64,000 bases of DNA from Rhodospirillales bacterium (GTDB lineage: Bacteria > Pseudomonadota > Alphaproteobacteria > UBA828). The stretch spans positions 29,789-93,788 of the forward strand of contig JAPPMY010000259.1 of assembly GCA_028818855.1 (NCBI GenBank). Direction: 5' to 3'. Positions within the stretch are counted from its first letter, which is position 1. Every line of letters starts with the position of its first letter. Shown in pieces: positions 45,760 to 53,867 of this stretch. The position numbers were made by a program, and so were the translations under genes. The notes beneath the pieces were generated by a model. That model was not told where the DNA came from. It saw only the letters and a program-made list of their open reading frames with translations, and did not search any database.

Positions 45760-46227
45760 ATGACCGAATTGACGCTCGAGCAGAAGGTCCAGCGGCTCAC
45801 CGATATCGAGGCCATCAAGCAGATGAAGTCGCAGTACTGCTACTACGCCGACCACGGCTACGACCCCGACGGCATGGTGAGCCTCTTCGTCGAGGACGCC
45901 ATCTGGGACGGCGGCGACTTCGGCCGCTACGAGGGTCTGGACGAAATCCGGGAGTTCTTCGTCGGCATCAAGGACGAGATCGTCTTCGCGATCCACCCGG
46001 TGATGAACCCCATCATCACCATCGACGGCGACACGGCGAACGCCAGGTGGTGGCTCATCATGTGGTGCACCATGATGGTGGACGGCGAGAAGCAGGCGCG
46101 CTGGTTCGCCGCCGAGTACGACGACGATCTGGTGAAGCGGGACGGCAAGTGGCTCTTCACCCACATCAAGGTGGAGGGCAAGTTCCTGGCCGCCCACGCA
46201 GACGGCTGGGCCGAGCAGACCGGGTAG
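45760..46227 (+). CDS. SnoaL-like / NTF2-fold protein (second copy)
   Basis: A 155-aa SnoaL-like protein with TDIEAIKQMKSQYCYYAD, then VSLFVEDAIWDGGDFG and YEGLDEIREFF. It is clearly related to the protein at 906-1376, sharing the RLxDIEAIK pattern, the EDA(V/I)W strand and the FGR motif. Dehydratase, cyclase and oxygenase-subunit members are known. It sits 12 bp after a thioesterase. No adjacent oxygenase is present here, which argues for an enzyme rather than a subunit. Confidence 0.87.
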   Translation: MTELTLEQKVQRLTDIEAIKQMKSQYCYYADHGYDPDGMVSLFVEDAIWDGGDFGRYEGLDEIREFFVGIKDEIVFAIHPVMNPIITIDGDTANARWWLIMWCTMMVDGEKQARWFAAEYDDDLVKRDGKWLFTHIKVEGKFLAAHADGWAEQTG

Positions 46228-46541
46228 CAGCGCCGGCCCGGCCGGCCTGCGCGTGCGATTCCGCATCGAATTAAATGTGAGATAAACCGAGATAAGCCGA
46301 GATAAACCGAGACAAAGTGAGACAAGGTGAGACAAAGTGAGACAGGGCGTCATGTGACGACACGGGCCGCAGACGTGCGCGAGAGACCCGGCGACGCCGA
46401 CAACGATGGCGACCGCGAGCCGCCCCGGCGACGAACCCTCGCCGTCGCTCACGCCGCCTCTCCGGGCCTGTTCGTTTTCGCGCTGCATGACGCCATCATG
46501 GCGCGCTCCCCGCGCGCCATGCACCGCACCATGGTCCGGGG
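46228..46541. other. Gene-free stretch between convergent genes
   Basis: This 314-bp gap separates the stops of the SnoaL-like gene and exonuclease III. Its main content is the decamer array at 46279-46348; a short AT-rich run precedes it. The remainder is GC-rich with no convincing coding frame or hairpin. Confidence 0.6.
46279..46348. repeat. Tandem decamer array with 30-bp higher-order period
   Basis: Seven exact-phase 10-bp units occur. Three are GAGATAARCC (46279, 46289, 46299), three are GAGACAARGT (46309, 46319, 46329), and a degenerate one follows (46339, GAGACAGGGC). In both triplets the middle copy has G instead of A at position 8, so the array is best read as two diverged 30-bp units. 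The period matches a DNA helical turn. It is not a CRISPR (no spacers). Confidence 0.85.
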
Positions 46542-47327
46542 CTAAAGGTCGATATCCACGCCCACCGGGCAGTGGTCGGAGCCCATCTGGTCGGGCCAGA
46601 TGAAGGCGCTCTCCATGCGCTTCATTGCGGCCGGCGAGGCGAGCACGTAGTCGATCCGCCAGCCGACGTTGCGCTCCCGCGCGCCGCCGCGCTGCGTCCA
46701 CCAGCTATAGTGGTCCGGCTCGTTCGGATGCAGCGCGCGAAAGGAGTCCACCCATCCGGCCTTCAGCCAGCGGTCGATCTCGGCCCGCTCCACGGGCAGG
46801 AAGCCGCTGTTCTTCTCGTTGGCCTTGGGCCGCGCCAGGTCGATCGCGCGGTGCGCAGTGTTGTAGTCGCCGATCACCAGCACCGGGCAGCGCCGGCGCA
46901 TGTCCTGCACCCGCTGGAACACCGCCCGGTAGAAGTCGAGCTTGTAGGGGACCCGGCTGTTGTCGCGGTTCTTCCCGTCCCCCTTGGGGAAGTACGCGTT
47001 GACCACGGCGAAGCGTCCGCGCTCGGTGCGGAAGTGCCCGGCCATGTAGCGGCCCTCGACATCGAATTGGGCAATGCCGAGCCCGGCTTCCACGCGCTCC
47101 GGCTGGAGCCTCGAATAGAGCCCGACCCCGCTGTAGCCCCGGCGCTCCGCCGCGACGAAGGCCGTGTGCCAGCCGTCGGGTACGCGCGCCTCTTCCGGAA
47201 TCTCGTCGTAGAGCGCGCGGACCTCCTGCACCCCCACGATGTCGGCCTCCGCGCGGGCGAGAAAATCCGCGAACCCCTTCTTCACGCAGGCCCTGATCCC
47301 GTTGACGTTCCAGCTCAACACGCGCAT
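46542..47327 (-). CDS. xthA: Exodeoxyribonuclease III
   Basis: A 261-aa protein of the exonuclease-endonuclease-phosphatase fold: WNVNGIRAC start, QEVRA with the metal-binding Glu, AYFPKG, GDYNTAH with Asp/Asn, and the C-terminal SDHCPV with catalytic Asp-His. It acts on abasic sites and 3' ends in base-excision repair. The start at 47327 gives the standard length. Its promoter would share about 100 bp with the divergent YheT-like gene. Confidence 0.95.
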   Translation of the reverse strand: MRVLSWNVNGIRACVKKGFADFLARAEADIVGVQEVRALYDEIPEEARVPDGWHTAFVAAERRGYSGVGLYSRLQPERVEAGLGIAQFDVEGRYMAGHFRTERGRFAVVNAYFPKGDGKNRDNSRVPYKLDFYRAVFQRVQDMRRRCPVLVIGDYNTAHRAIDLARPKANEKNSGFLPVERAEIDRWLKAGWVDSFRALHPNEPDHYSWWTQRGGARERNVGWRIDYVLASPAAMKRMESAFIWPDQMGSDHCPVGVDIDL

Positions 47328-47428
47328 CGGCTGTCCCTTGGCCCCTACGATTGCCCGACCAGTCTGCGCTAGGGTGGGGCGGTGGGCGGCGCAAGGCAAC
47401 GGTTGTGACGGGAGCGAGAGAAAAGAGC

Positions 47429-48394
47429 ATGACGGCGCTGCCGCCCTTCCGCCGCCGCTGGCCCTGGCTCACGGCCGACCTGCAGACGATGCGGAACGAC
47501 CTTCCCGGAAGGCTTGCGGGCATTGCGCCCGACTCTGGCCGGCGCATCGAGATTCCCGTGAGCGACGGCAGCGGGGACCGTCTCGCCGCCCGCTTCCACC
47601 CCGGCCGCGCGGCGCTGCCCGCGGTGATCCTCGTGCCGGGGCTCACGGGCTGCGAGGCGAGCCGGCACGTGCTCCAGGCGGCGGCCGCGTGGGCGGCGCG
47701 GGGCGCGCCGGTGGTGCGCCTCAACCTGCGGGGCTCGCCGCCGGGCCGCGCGCTCGCCAGGGGCCACTACCACATGGACCGGGTGCAGGACCTCGCCGAT
47801 GCCTGCATCGCGGTGGGGGGTCTCGATGCCGCCATCCGGCGTGCGGGCATCGTCATCGTGGGCTTCTCGCTCGGCGGCGCGATCGCGCTCCGCCTTGCCC
47901 AGGCGCCCTCCCTTCCCAGCGCTGTGAAGGCCGTGGTCACGGTGTCCGCCCCGCTCGACCTGCCCGCGACCGCCGAGCGGATCGCCCGCCGCCGCAACCG
48001 CTTCTACGAGCGCTGGCTGCTCGGGCGTCTCAAGGGCGAGACGGCGCCGCTCTGGCGGGACGGGCCGGCGGACGTGCGCGCGGCGGTCCTGCGCGCGCGG
48101 CACATCCGCGACTTCGACGACGCCTTGACCGCGAAGGAGGCCGGCTTCCGCGACGCGGCGGACTACTACGCCTCCTGCTCGCCCATGCACGGCATGGACA
48201 GACTCCGCGTTCCCACGCTGCTCATTCATGCCGACGACGACCCCTGGGTGCCACCGCCGGCGGTTGCGGATAGCCCGCAGCTCCGCGTCCTCGTCACGCG
48301 CGGCGGCGGCCACGTCGGCTTTCACGGCGCCGGCAGCCGGATGCCCTGGCACGTGGATGCCGCCGCCCGCTTCGCGGACGACTGCGCGGAATAG
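47429..48394 (+). CDS. YheT-like alpha/beta hydrolase
   Basis: A 321-aa protein. VILVPGLTGCEASRHV oxyanion region, RLNLRGSPPGR, nucleophile elbow in IVGFSLGG, Asp in HADDDPWVP, His in GGGHVGFHG. The layout (N-terminal cap region, HGLTG-like motif, late GGHVGF) is that of the YheT/ABHD1-3 family. Function is poorly known in bacteria; lipid or ester hydrolysis is likely. Divergent from xthA. Confidence 0.9.
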   Translation: MTALPPFRRRWPWLTADLQTMRNDLPGRLAGIAPDSGRRIEIPVSDGSGDRLAARFHPGRAALPAVILVPGLTGCEASRHVLQAAAAWAARGAPVVRLNLRGSPPGRALARGHYHMDRVQDLADACIAVGGLDAAIRRAGIVIVGFSLGGAIALRLAQAPSLPSAVKAVVTVSAPLDLPATAERIARRRNRFYERWLLGRLKGETAPLWRDGPADVRAAVLRARHIRDFDDALTAKEAGFRDAADYYASCSPMHGMDRLRVPTLLIHADDDPWVPPPAVADSPQLRVLVTRGGGHVGFHGAGSRMPWHVDAAARFADDCAE

Positions 48395-48565
48395 GCCGGC
48401 GCAGCGCCGCCCGCCACGACGTTCCTTGCCCGCGCCCCGGCGCGCCGCTACCGTTTGCCTGAGGGCCGGGACACCGCGCCCCTCCCGACCCCACCGACAA
48501 GAGCGCCGGAAAGGCGCCCGGACGCACGCCCGTCCGCGCAGGGGGCGCGAGCAGGAGAGAAGGCG

Positions 48566-50005
48566 ATGAAGCTCACGGACTACGCCGCCCACGATGCGCT
48601 CGGGCTGGCCGCGCTGGTCAAGCGCGGGGAGGTGACGGCGGAGGACTTGTTGGCCTGCGCGCTCGAAGCGGCAGAGGCGCTCGACGGCGACCTCAACGCC
48701 ATCGTCCGCTCGATGGAGGCGGAGGCGCGCGCCGCCATCGCGGGCGGCATCCCAGCCGGCCCGTTCGAGGGGGTGCCTTTCCTCCTCAAGGACCTGACGC
48801 AGTCCTACGCGGGCGTGCCCACCGATTGCGGCAGCCGCTTCTTCAAGGGCTGGACCCGCGATTTCGACAGCGAGATGGTGGCCCGGTGGAAGCGCGCCGG
48901 GCTGGTCATCTTCGCCAAGACCAACACGCCGGAGGGGGGCTCGAGCGGCTCCACGGAGCCCGTGGCCAACGGCCCCACCCACAACCCGTGGAAGCTCGGC
49001 TACTCGGCCGGCGGCTCCAGCGGCGGCTCGGCCGCAGGGGTCGCAGCCGGCATCGCGCCGGCCGGCCACGCCAACGACGGCGGCGGCTCGATCCGCATCC
49101 CGGCGTCCGCCTGCGGCCTGGTCGGGCTCAAGCCCAGCCGCGGGCGCACGCCCAACGGCCCCGACTTCGGCGAGCTCTGGAACGGCATCGCCATCGAGCA
49201 CGTGGTGACGCGCACAGTGCGCGACTGCGCCGCCCTGCTCGACGCGACCGCCGGCCCCGGCATCGGCGAGCCCTACTACGCGCCGCCGCCGGCCCAGCCC
49301 TTCCTCGACGAGGTGGGCGCCGATCCCGGCAGGCTCCGGATCGGAATCTCGACCAAGGCGCCGACGGGCACCCCGGTCGACGCCGATTGCGTCCGCGCCA
49401 CGGAGGCTGCCGCGGCGCTGCTGGAGGATCTCGGCCATGTCGTCGAGCCCGCCGCGCCCGAGTTCGACGTGGAGACCATGTTCGACGGCTGGAACAAGAT
49501 CTTCCAGGCGAACGAGGCCTGGGCCTTCGACGGCTACGCCGAGGCGACCGGTCAGACGCCGTCCGCCGAGAACACCGAGGCCAACAACCTCCATCTGATC
49601 GAGGCGGGGCGCAAGCTGAGCGGCGCCGATCTGGTGCAGGGGATCGCCGACGTCCACGCGACGACGCGGGACTTCGCGCGCTTCTACGAGCATCACGACA
49701 TCTGGCTGACGCCGACCCTCGGCACCGCCCCGCCGCCGCACGGCCACCTCTTCGCCGACGCCGACGCCGAGGTCTTCTTCGAGCGGCTGATGGCGTTCAT
49801 CCCCTTCACGCCGATCTTCAACTGCACCGGCAACCCGGCGATCACGCTGCCGCTCCACTGGAACGCGGACGGCCTGCCCATCGGCGTCCACTTCGGCGGC
49901 CGCATGGCCGAGGAGGCGACGCTCTTCCGCCTCGCGGCTCAGCTTGAGGAGGCGTGCCCCTGGCGCGACCGTCACCCGGGCACGAGCGTCTGGTCCCTCA
50001 GCTAG
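48566..50005 (+). CDS. Amidase-signature family amidase (second)
   Basis: A 479-aa AS enzyme, AGGAGAGAAGG before the ATG. Catalytic Lys in LLKDLTQ near residue 75, cis-Ser in [13 protein letters not shown] near residue 152, and nucleophile Ser in [11 protein letters not shown] near residue 176. It resembles 6-aminohexanoate-cyclic-dimer hydrolase and related amidases in its GWTRDFDSE segment. It ends just before a pair of related hairpins and converges with znuA. Confidence 0.93.
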   Translation: MKLTDYAAHDALGLAALVKRGEVTAEDLLACALEAAEALDGDLNAIVRSMEAEARAAIAGGIPAGPFEGVPFLLKDLTQSYAGVPTDCGSRFFKGWTRDFDSEMVARWKRAGLVIFAKTNTPEGGSSGSTEPVANGPTHNPWKLGYSAGGSSGGSAAGVAAGIAPAGHANDGGGSIRIPASACGLVGLKPSRGRTPNGPDFGELWNGIAIEHVVTRTVRDCAALLDATAGPGIGEPYYAPPPAQPFLDEVGADPGRLRIGISTKAPTGTPVDADCVRATEAAAALLEDLGHVVEPAAPEFDVETMFDGWNKIFQANEAWAFDGYAEATGQTPSAENTEANNLHLIEAGRKLSGADLVQGIADVHATTRDFARFYEHHDIWLTPTLGTAPPPHGHLFADADAEVFFERLMAFIPFTPIFNCTGNPAITLPLHWNADGLPIGVHFGGRMAEEATLFRLAAQLEEACPWRDRHPGTSVWSLS

Positions 50006-50006
50006 A

Positions 50007-50031
50007 GCGCGTCCGTCTTTGACGGGCGCGC
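50007..50031. terminator. Hairpin after amidase gene
   Basis: GCGCGTCCGTC at 50007-50017 faces GACGGGCGCGC at 50021-50031 across a TTT loop, with one G:T-type mismatch. It begins 2 bp after the amidase TAG, so it is well placed as that gene's terminator. Its CCGTCTT core recurs in the larger hairpin at 50116. Confidence 0.65.
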
Positions 50032-50115
50032 GACAGGCCGCGACTGCGGCCCGCCGCTCCTGCGGCGCCCTCGCGGAGGCGCCGGCCGTAGGCCGGCTGC
50101 CGTGAGCGAAAAACT

Positions 50116-50158
50116 GCTAGCTGAGCGTATCCGTCTTAGGCGGATACGCTCAGCTAGC
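50116..50158. terminator. Perfect 18-bp inverted repeat overlapping the znuA stop
   Basis: GCTAGCTGAGCGTATCCG at 50116-50133 and its exact complement at 50141-50158 flank a 7-nt loop (TCTTAGG). The right arm contains the TGA stop of the leftward zinc-binding-protein gene. It shares CCGTCTT and an AGCTNGAGCG-like edge with the hairpin at 50007, so the pair may be copies of one dispersed element. A bidirectional terminator for convergent genes is the minimal explanation. Confidence 0.8.
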
Positions 50159-51238
50159 CTCCCCCTCGCCCGGCGCGAGGCATTCCGCGAAGGCCGTAGC
50201 CATGTCGTGGAGCAGTGTGAAGTAGAGGTCCGGCCCGTCCTCGATCGACGAGCCCAGGGGGTCGACGGTGCCGCCGCGGACATCGCTGCCTTCGACGACC
50301 GTGCGCACCATGCGCTCGTCGAACTGCGGCTCGTCGAAGATGCAGACCACGCCCAGCTCCTCCACCTTCTCGCGAAGCTCGGCGATGCGCCGTGCGCCGG
50401 GCGGGCGCTCCGGGCTCACGACCACCGAGCCGGCGGCGGACAGGCCGAAGCGGTCCTCGAAGTAGCGGTAGGCGTCGTGGAACACGATGAACGGCACGCC
50501 CCGGGCCGGCGTCACGGTCTCGGCAATGTCGCCGGTCAGGTCTTCCAGGCGCTGCAGCAGGGCGTCGACGTTGGCGTCGTAGGCGGCCGAGTTGGCGGGG
50601 TCGACCTCGCCCAGGGCGCCGGCGATCGCGCGCGCCATCGTCCAGCCGTTGATCGGGTCGAGCCAGATGTGCATGTCGTAGTCGCCGTGCTGATCGGCGT
50701 GGTCGTCGTGCATCTGCCCGTGGCCATGATCGTCGTGGTCGTCGTGACCCGCGTGGTCGTCGTGGTCGTCATGACCCGCGTGATCGTCGTGATCGTCGTG
50801 GTCGTCGTGACCCCCGTGGCCGTGGCTGGAGTGGTCGTGCTCCTCGAAGGCGCCGCCTTCGCGCACCCGGCGCAACACCAGGCCCGGCGCCTCGGAGAGC
50901 CTGACCACGGGTGCGTCGCCCGCAAGCGAGTCCACCGAGCCTGCGAGCGGGCTCTCCAACGTATCGCCGATCATGAAGACGATGTCGGCGTCCTCCAGCG
51001 CGGCCGCGTCCGAGGGGCGCAAGGTGAAGGTATGCGGCGACGAGAAGCCCCGGATGATCAGGTGGGGCTCGCCGACGCCCGCCATCACGGCGCTCACCAG
51101 CGAGTGCACCGGCTTGATCGAGGCGACGACGCGCGGTCCGTCGCCGCCTGCGGCCGGGCCGGCGGCGGCCCCGGCGAGGAGCGCTGCCGTGGCGAGCAGT
51201 AGGGAGAGTTGTCGTGCTGCGATCCGCAGATGATCCAT
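50150..51238 (-). CDS. znuA: Zinc ABC transporter periplasmic binding protein
   Basis: A 362-aa precursor. Sec signal (LSLLLATAALLAGAAA) then cluster A-I/ZnuA fold: H69 in GFSSPHTF, a Asp/His-rich loop at about residues 134-184 (repeated DDH and AGHDDHDDH blocks), H190 in DMHIWLDP, His in IVFHDAYRYF, and Asp in CIFDEPQF. It captures periplasmic zinc for an importer. Unusually, neither znuB nor znuC is in the window; the upstream co-oriented genes encode a NicO-family transporter and a DUF1007 protein. The Zur-like box 42-55 bp upstream suggests zinc repression. Confidence 0.94.
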   Translation of the reverse strand: MDHLRIAARQLSLLLATAALLAGAAAGPAAGGDGPRVVASIKPVHSLVSAVMAGVGEPHLIIRGFSSPHTFTLRPSDAAALEDADIVFMIGDTLESPLAGSVDSLAGDAPVVRLSEAPGLVLRRVREGGAFEEHDHSSHGHGGHDDHDDHDDHAGHDDHDDHAGHDDHDDHGHGQMHDDHADQHGDYDMHIWLDPINGWTMARAIAGALGEVDPANSAAYDANVDALLQRLEDLTGDIAETVTPARGVPFIVFHDAYRYFEDRFGLSAAGSVVVSPERPPGARRIAELREKVEELGVVCIFDEPQFDERMVRTVVEGSDVRGGTVDPLGSSIEDGPDLYFTLLHDMATAFAECLAPGEGEAS

Positions 51239-51279
51239 GGTCGCGTCTCCGTCAGTCGGGCGAGCAAGGTTAAGCTAAC

Positions 51280-51293
51280 GTTATAATATAATG
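51280..51293 (-). promoter_or_regulatory. Zur-box-like palindrome upstream of znuA
   Basis: GTTATAATATAATG (plus strand) forms a near-palindrome GTTATA-A-TATAAT, closely resembling the core of known proteobacterial Zur boxes (GTTATAATATAAC). It is an isolated AT-rich island in the 123-bp gap and lies about 42 bp upstream of the znuA ATG. Zinc-dependent repression by Zur is the inference; zur itself is not in the window. Confidence 0.75.
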
Positions 51294-51361
51294 CTGTGCT
51301 TGCCTACCGGCTCGCCGACGCCGGGCGGCGGAGGCAGGCGCCCCTCCGGCCCGCAGGCCGC

Positions 51362-52381
51362 TCAGCCGAGCGGCGTGTCGAGAAAGGCGATGAACGAGAC
51401 CAGGCCGACCAGGGTGACCAAAGCGGCGCCGGCGTAGTTCATGCCGTGGCGGAGCGTGCCGGCCCCGCCTCCGCCGGAGCGCTCAAGGACCCGCATCGCG
51501 GCCTGCCTGGCGAGGATCGCGCCGACCCCCAGCACGCAGATGCTCGATCCGATGCCGAGCGACATCGCGGCGACGAGCAGGGAGCCGGGAACGATCATGT
51601 CGTTCGCCACCGCGTAGAGCATGATGAGCACGGCGCCGGGGCAGGGGACCATCCCGGCCGCCAGCGCCAGGATGCCGCCCTCCGCCCGGCCGCCGTGGCT
51701 GTGGCCGTGGTGGTGGTGGTGATGGTCGTGGCCATGATGGTGGTGATGATCGTGCCCGTGCTCCCCGCCGCCTGCGCCGCGGGCGCGCGCGCCGAGCGAT
51801 CCCCGCACGGCCTGATAGAGCATGTAGGCCCCGATGCCGACGATGATGAGGAAGCTCGCGGCCCGCACGCCCGGCACGTCCGCGAGCCCGAGCCCGAAGC
51901 CGCCGCGCAGCACGAGGTCGGCCAGCCAGACGATGACGACGGCGGCGATGACGTGGACGATGGCGATCTGGACCGCCATCACCACGCCCCGCATCACCCG
52001 CGCCTCGCGCCCGAGGAAGTAGGAGACGACGACGAACTTGCCGTGCCCCGGCCCCAGCGCATGGACGGCGCCGTAGGCGAACGCCACCGCAAGCGCCAGG
52101 AGGAAGGCACCAAAATCCTCGCCCCGCTCGATGGCGTTCATGTGGAAGGCGACCTCGGCGTTGGCCCGGCGCTGGAAGTCCACCAGGACGTCGCCCACCC
52201 TCTCGAAGAAGCCGCCGTCTTCCGCGACGACCTCGACCGCGACGGGGGCCGCGGCGCCGGCAGCGGTTTCGGCCAGCGCGAGCGGCGGCGCGAGGAGGCT
52301 CGCCAGCAGTCCGAGCCCCGCGACGAGCAGCAGCGCGAGCAGGCTGCGGCGTCGCCGGTTGTGGCGCCCCGTGCGCGTCAC
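51362..52381 (-). CDS. NicO-family nickel/cobalt (RcnA-like) transporter
   Basis: A 339-aa protein, GTG start 3 bp after the DUF1007 stop. N-terminal signal-like helix, then a multi-TM domain with HALGPGHGKF at about residues 107-115, a signature of NicO/RcnA proteins. A His/Asp-rich cytoplasmic or periplasmic loop spans about 208-228, and GMVPCPGAVLIML follows. Family members export or import Ni/Co. The co-orientation with DUF1007 and zinc-regulated znuA suggests zinc or nickel supply in this organism (inference). Confidence 0.92.
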   Translation of the reverse strand: MTRTGRHNRRRRSLLALLLVAGLGLLASLLAPPLALAETAAGAAAPVAVEVVAEDGGFFERVGDVLVDFQRRANAEVAFHMNAIERGEDFGAFLLALAVAFAYGAVHALGPGHGKFVVVSYFLGREARVMRGVVMAVQIAIVHVIAAVVIVWLADLVLRGGFGLGLADVPGVRAASFLIIVGIGAYMLYQAVRGSLGARARGAGGGEHGHDHHHHHGHDHHHHHHGHSHGGRAEGGILALAAGMVPCPGAVLIMLYAVANDMIVPGSLLVAAMSLGIGSSICVLGVGAILARQAAMRVLERSGGGGAGTLRHGMNYAGAALVTLVGLVSFIAFLDTPLG

Positions 52382-52384
52382 CGC

Positions 52385-52975
52385 CTAGCCCTCGCAGGCG
52401 AGGGTGACGGGGCGCGGGTGTCCCGACTGCGCCCCCTCGCCGCGCGCGATGCGGAACTTGCACCCGGCCCCCATCGCGCCGCTGACCAGCAGGAAATCCG
52501 AGTCCGGAAAGTTGAAATCGACGAAGTTCTCCGGATCGAATAGGCTCACCGTCACGGGACCGTTCCGCGGGTCGAGCGGCGGCGCAAGGGGCACGGAAAA
52601 CGCGTAGACCAGCGTTGCGTCCTCGATCCGCGCCTCGAAATTATCCACCTCGACGTCGTGGCGTTTCTCGTCACCCGACCAGACGTGAACGTGGTAGTCC
52701 GCGCCCGAGAGCGGATCGAAGGTCTCGGAACGCAGGGTCATGGACTCGAGGGAATCGAACGTTCCGTCCCGGTCCAGGTCGTAGGTGCGGATGGCGTGGG
52801 CGCTGTAGAAGTCGTCGAAGGCCCACGAGACCATCAGCCCGCTGACCCGCTCGTCGTCGAACGCCACCGCGATCGTCGTCTCGACCCAGACGTCCGGGTT
52901 CGCGCGCGCCTCGCCCGCCGCCAGCGACAGGGCCACGGCGACACCCAGCGCCCCCATCCTGCCGATGGCCGCCAT
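52385..52975 (-). CDS. DUF1007 family periplasmic protein
   Basis: A 196-aa precursor with N-terminal signal (ALGVAVALSLAAGEARA before NPDVWVE). DUF1007 features are an early NPDVWVE segment in place of the usual HPHxW, SWAFDDFYSA, and a calcium-like DLDRDGTFD. These proteins commonly neighbour NicO transporters and are often under zinc or nickel control; they are thought to present metal to the transporter. It leads the three-gene metal block. The loss of the family's usual first His pair (here N-P) could reduce metal binding. Confidence 0.9.
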   Translation of the reverse strand: MAAIGRMGALGVAVALSLAAGEARANPDVWVETTIAVAFDDERVSGLMVSWAFDDFYSAHAIRTYDLDRDGTFDSLESMTLRSETFDPLSGADYHVHVWSGDEKRHDVEVDNFEARIEDATLVYAFSVPLAPPLDPRNGPVTVSLFDPENFVDFNFPDSDFLLVSGAMGAGCKFRIARGEGAQSGHPRPVTLACEG

Positions 52976-52981
52976 GGCCTC

Positions 52982-53010
52982 AGACTATGACATGTAAGAC
53001 AACATGTCAA
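52982..53010 (-). promoter_or_regulatory. Promoter with embedded palindrome upstream of the DUF1007 gene
   Basis: On the minus strand, TTGACA (53010-53005) and TAGTCT (52987-52982) are separated by 17 bp, a sigma-70-like pair with a weak -10. A perfect inverted repeat TGACATGT-AAGACA-ACATGTCA (52988-53009) fills the spacer and most of the -35, so a dimeric regulator bound there would block transcription. The predicted start point falls at about the DUF1007 ATG, implying a leaderless or nearly leaderless mRNA. It does not resemble the Zur box at 51280. Confidence 0.6.
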
Positions 53011-53120
53011 CTGACCTGTGCGTGACTCAGGCGCCCCTTCCATGCCCAATATCGTGCGCACGATGCACGACGGGCATTGCTTAATCCGTTGAACATCGCC
53101 ATCGAAGCGGGAATTCGGGG

Positions 53121-53867
53121 TTAGGGGTCGAGGTCAAACGTCCCCAGCGAGACCTGCGCGGTCGAGTCCGTCAACGCTTCCATCACCTTGCGCTGGCTTC
53201 CCCGCAGCGCCCTTTCGGTGAGCTGCGCGGCGCGCTCCGCGTCGCCTTCGATCAGCGCGGTCACCAGGTCGTCGTGGAAGTGGTGGAACTCGTGCTCCCG
53301 CCGCTGCATCGCGAGCCCCAGATGCACGATGCGCTCGTGCTGCTCCATGAGGCCCATGACCAGCGTGACCAGCCGCTGGTTGCCGGTGCTCTCCGCGACA
53401 TAGCGATGGAACTCGCGGTTCGCCCGCAGGTAGGCCGCCTGGCCGGCCGCGTCGCCCGCCGGATAGGCCGCATGGGCGGCCTCGTTCAAGGCGCGGAGCC
53501 GCGCCGCGTCCACCCTGCCGGCGGCCAGCCTGACGGCGGTGACCTCGAGCACGAGGCGAAGCTGGAAGATTTCCTGGATGTCGCGCAGCGTGACCGGGGA
53601 GACGGCGTTCCCCTGCCTCCCCCGCGAGACGATCAGTCCTTCCTGGCGGAGCCGCATCATGGCGCTGCGGACCGGCGCCTTGCTCATGCCGTAGCGCGCG
53701 ACCAGCAGGCCCTCCGAGATCTCCTCCCCAGGCTGCAGGGCGCAGGCGATGATGTCGTCCTTGATCCGCGCGTAGGCGATGTCGTTCAGGCTTTGCGCGC
53801 TCGCACTCTTGCTGTCGTTTCCTGCGCCCGCAGGGGGCCGGGCCTCACGATGTCTTGCGGATTTCAT
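53121..53867 (-). CDS. GntR-family transcriptional regulator, FCD ligand domain
   Basis: About 248 aa from ATG 53867; longer upstream frames are low-complexity and unlikely. The winged-helix N-domain has AYARIKDDIIACALQPGEEISEGLLVARYGMSKAPVRSAMMRL (in parts, around residues 35-85). The FCD C-domain has FHRYVAESTGNQ and EHHDDL-like HFHDDLVTAL with metal-binding His residues. FadR-subfamily regulators usually sense organic acids or amino acids. The target may be nearby genes or its own divergent region; not evident. Confidence 0.9.
   Translation of the reverse strand: MKSARHREARPPAGAGNDSKSASAQSLNDIAYARIKDDIIACALQPGEEISEGLLVARYGMSKAPVRSAMMRLRQEGLIVSRGRQGNAVSPVTLRDIQEIFQLRLVLEVTAVRLAAGRVDAARLRALNEAAHAAYPAGDAAGQAAYLRANREFHRYVAESTGNQRLVTLVMGLMEQHERIVHLGLAMQRREHEFHHFHDDLVTALIEGDAERAAQLTERALRGSQRKVMEALTDSTAQVSLGTFDLDP

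Noticed and set aside
46279..46348. Possible CRISPR array.
   Set aside because: Units are 10 bp and contiguous with no spacers, and no cas genes are present.
50102..51202. Plus-strand frame with a long Val run opposite the zinc-binding protein.
   Set aside because: The Val-rich block is simply the complement of the His/Asp loop codons of znuA.
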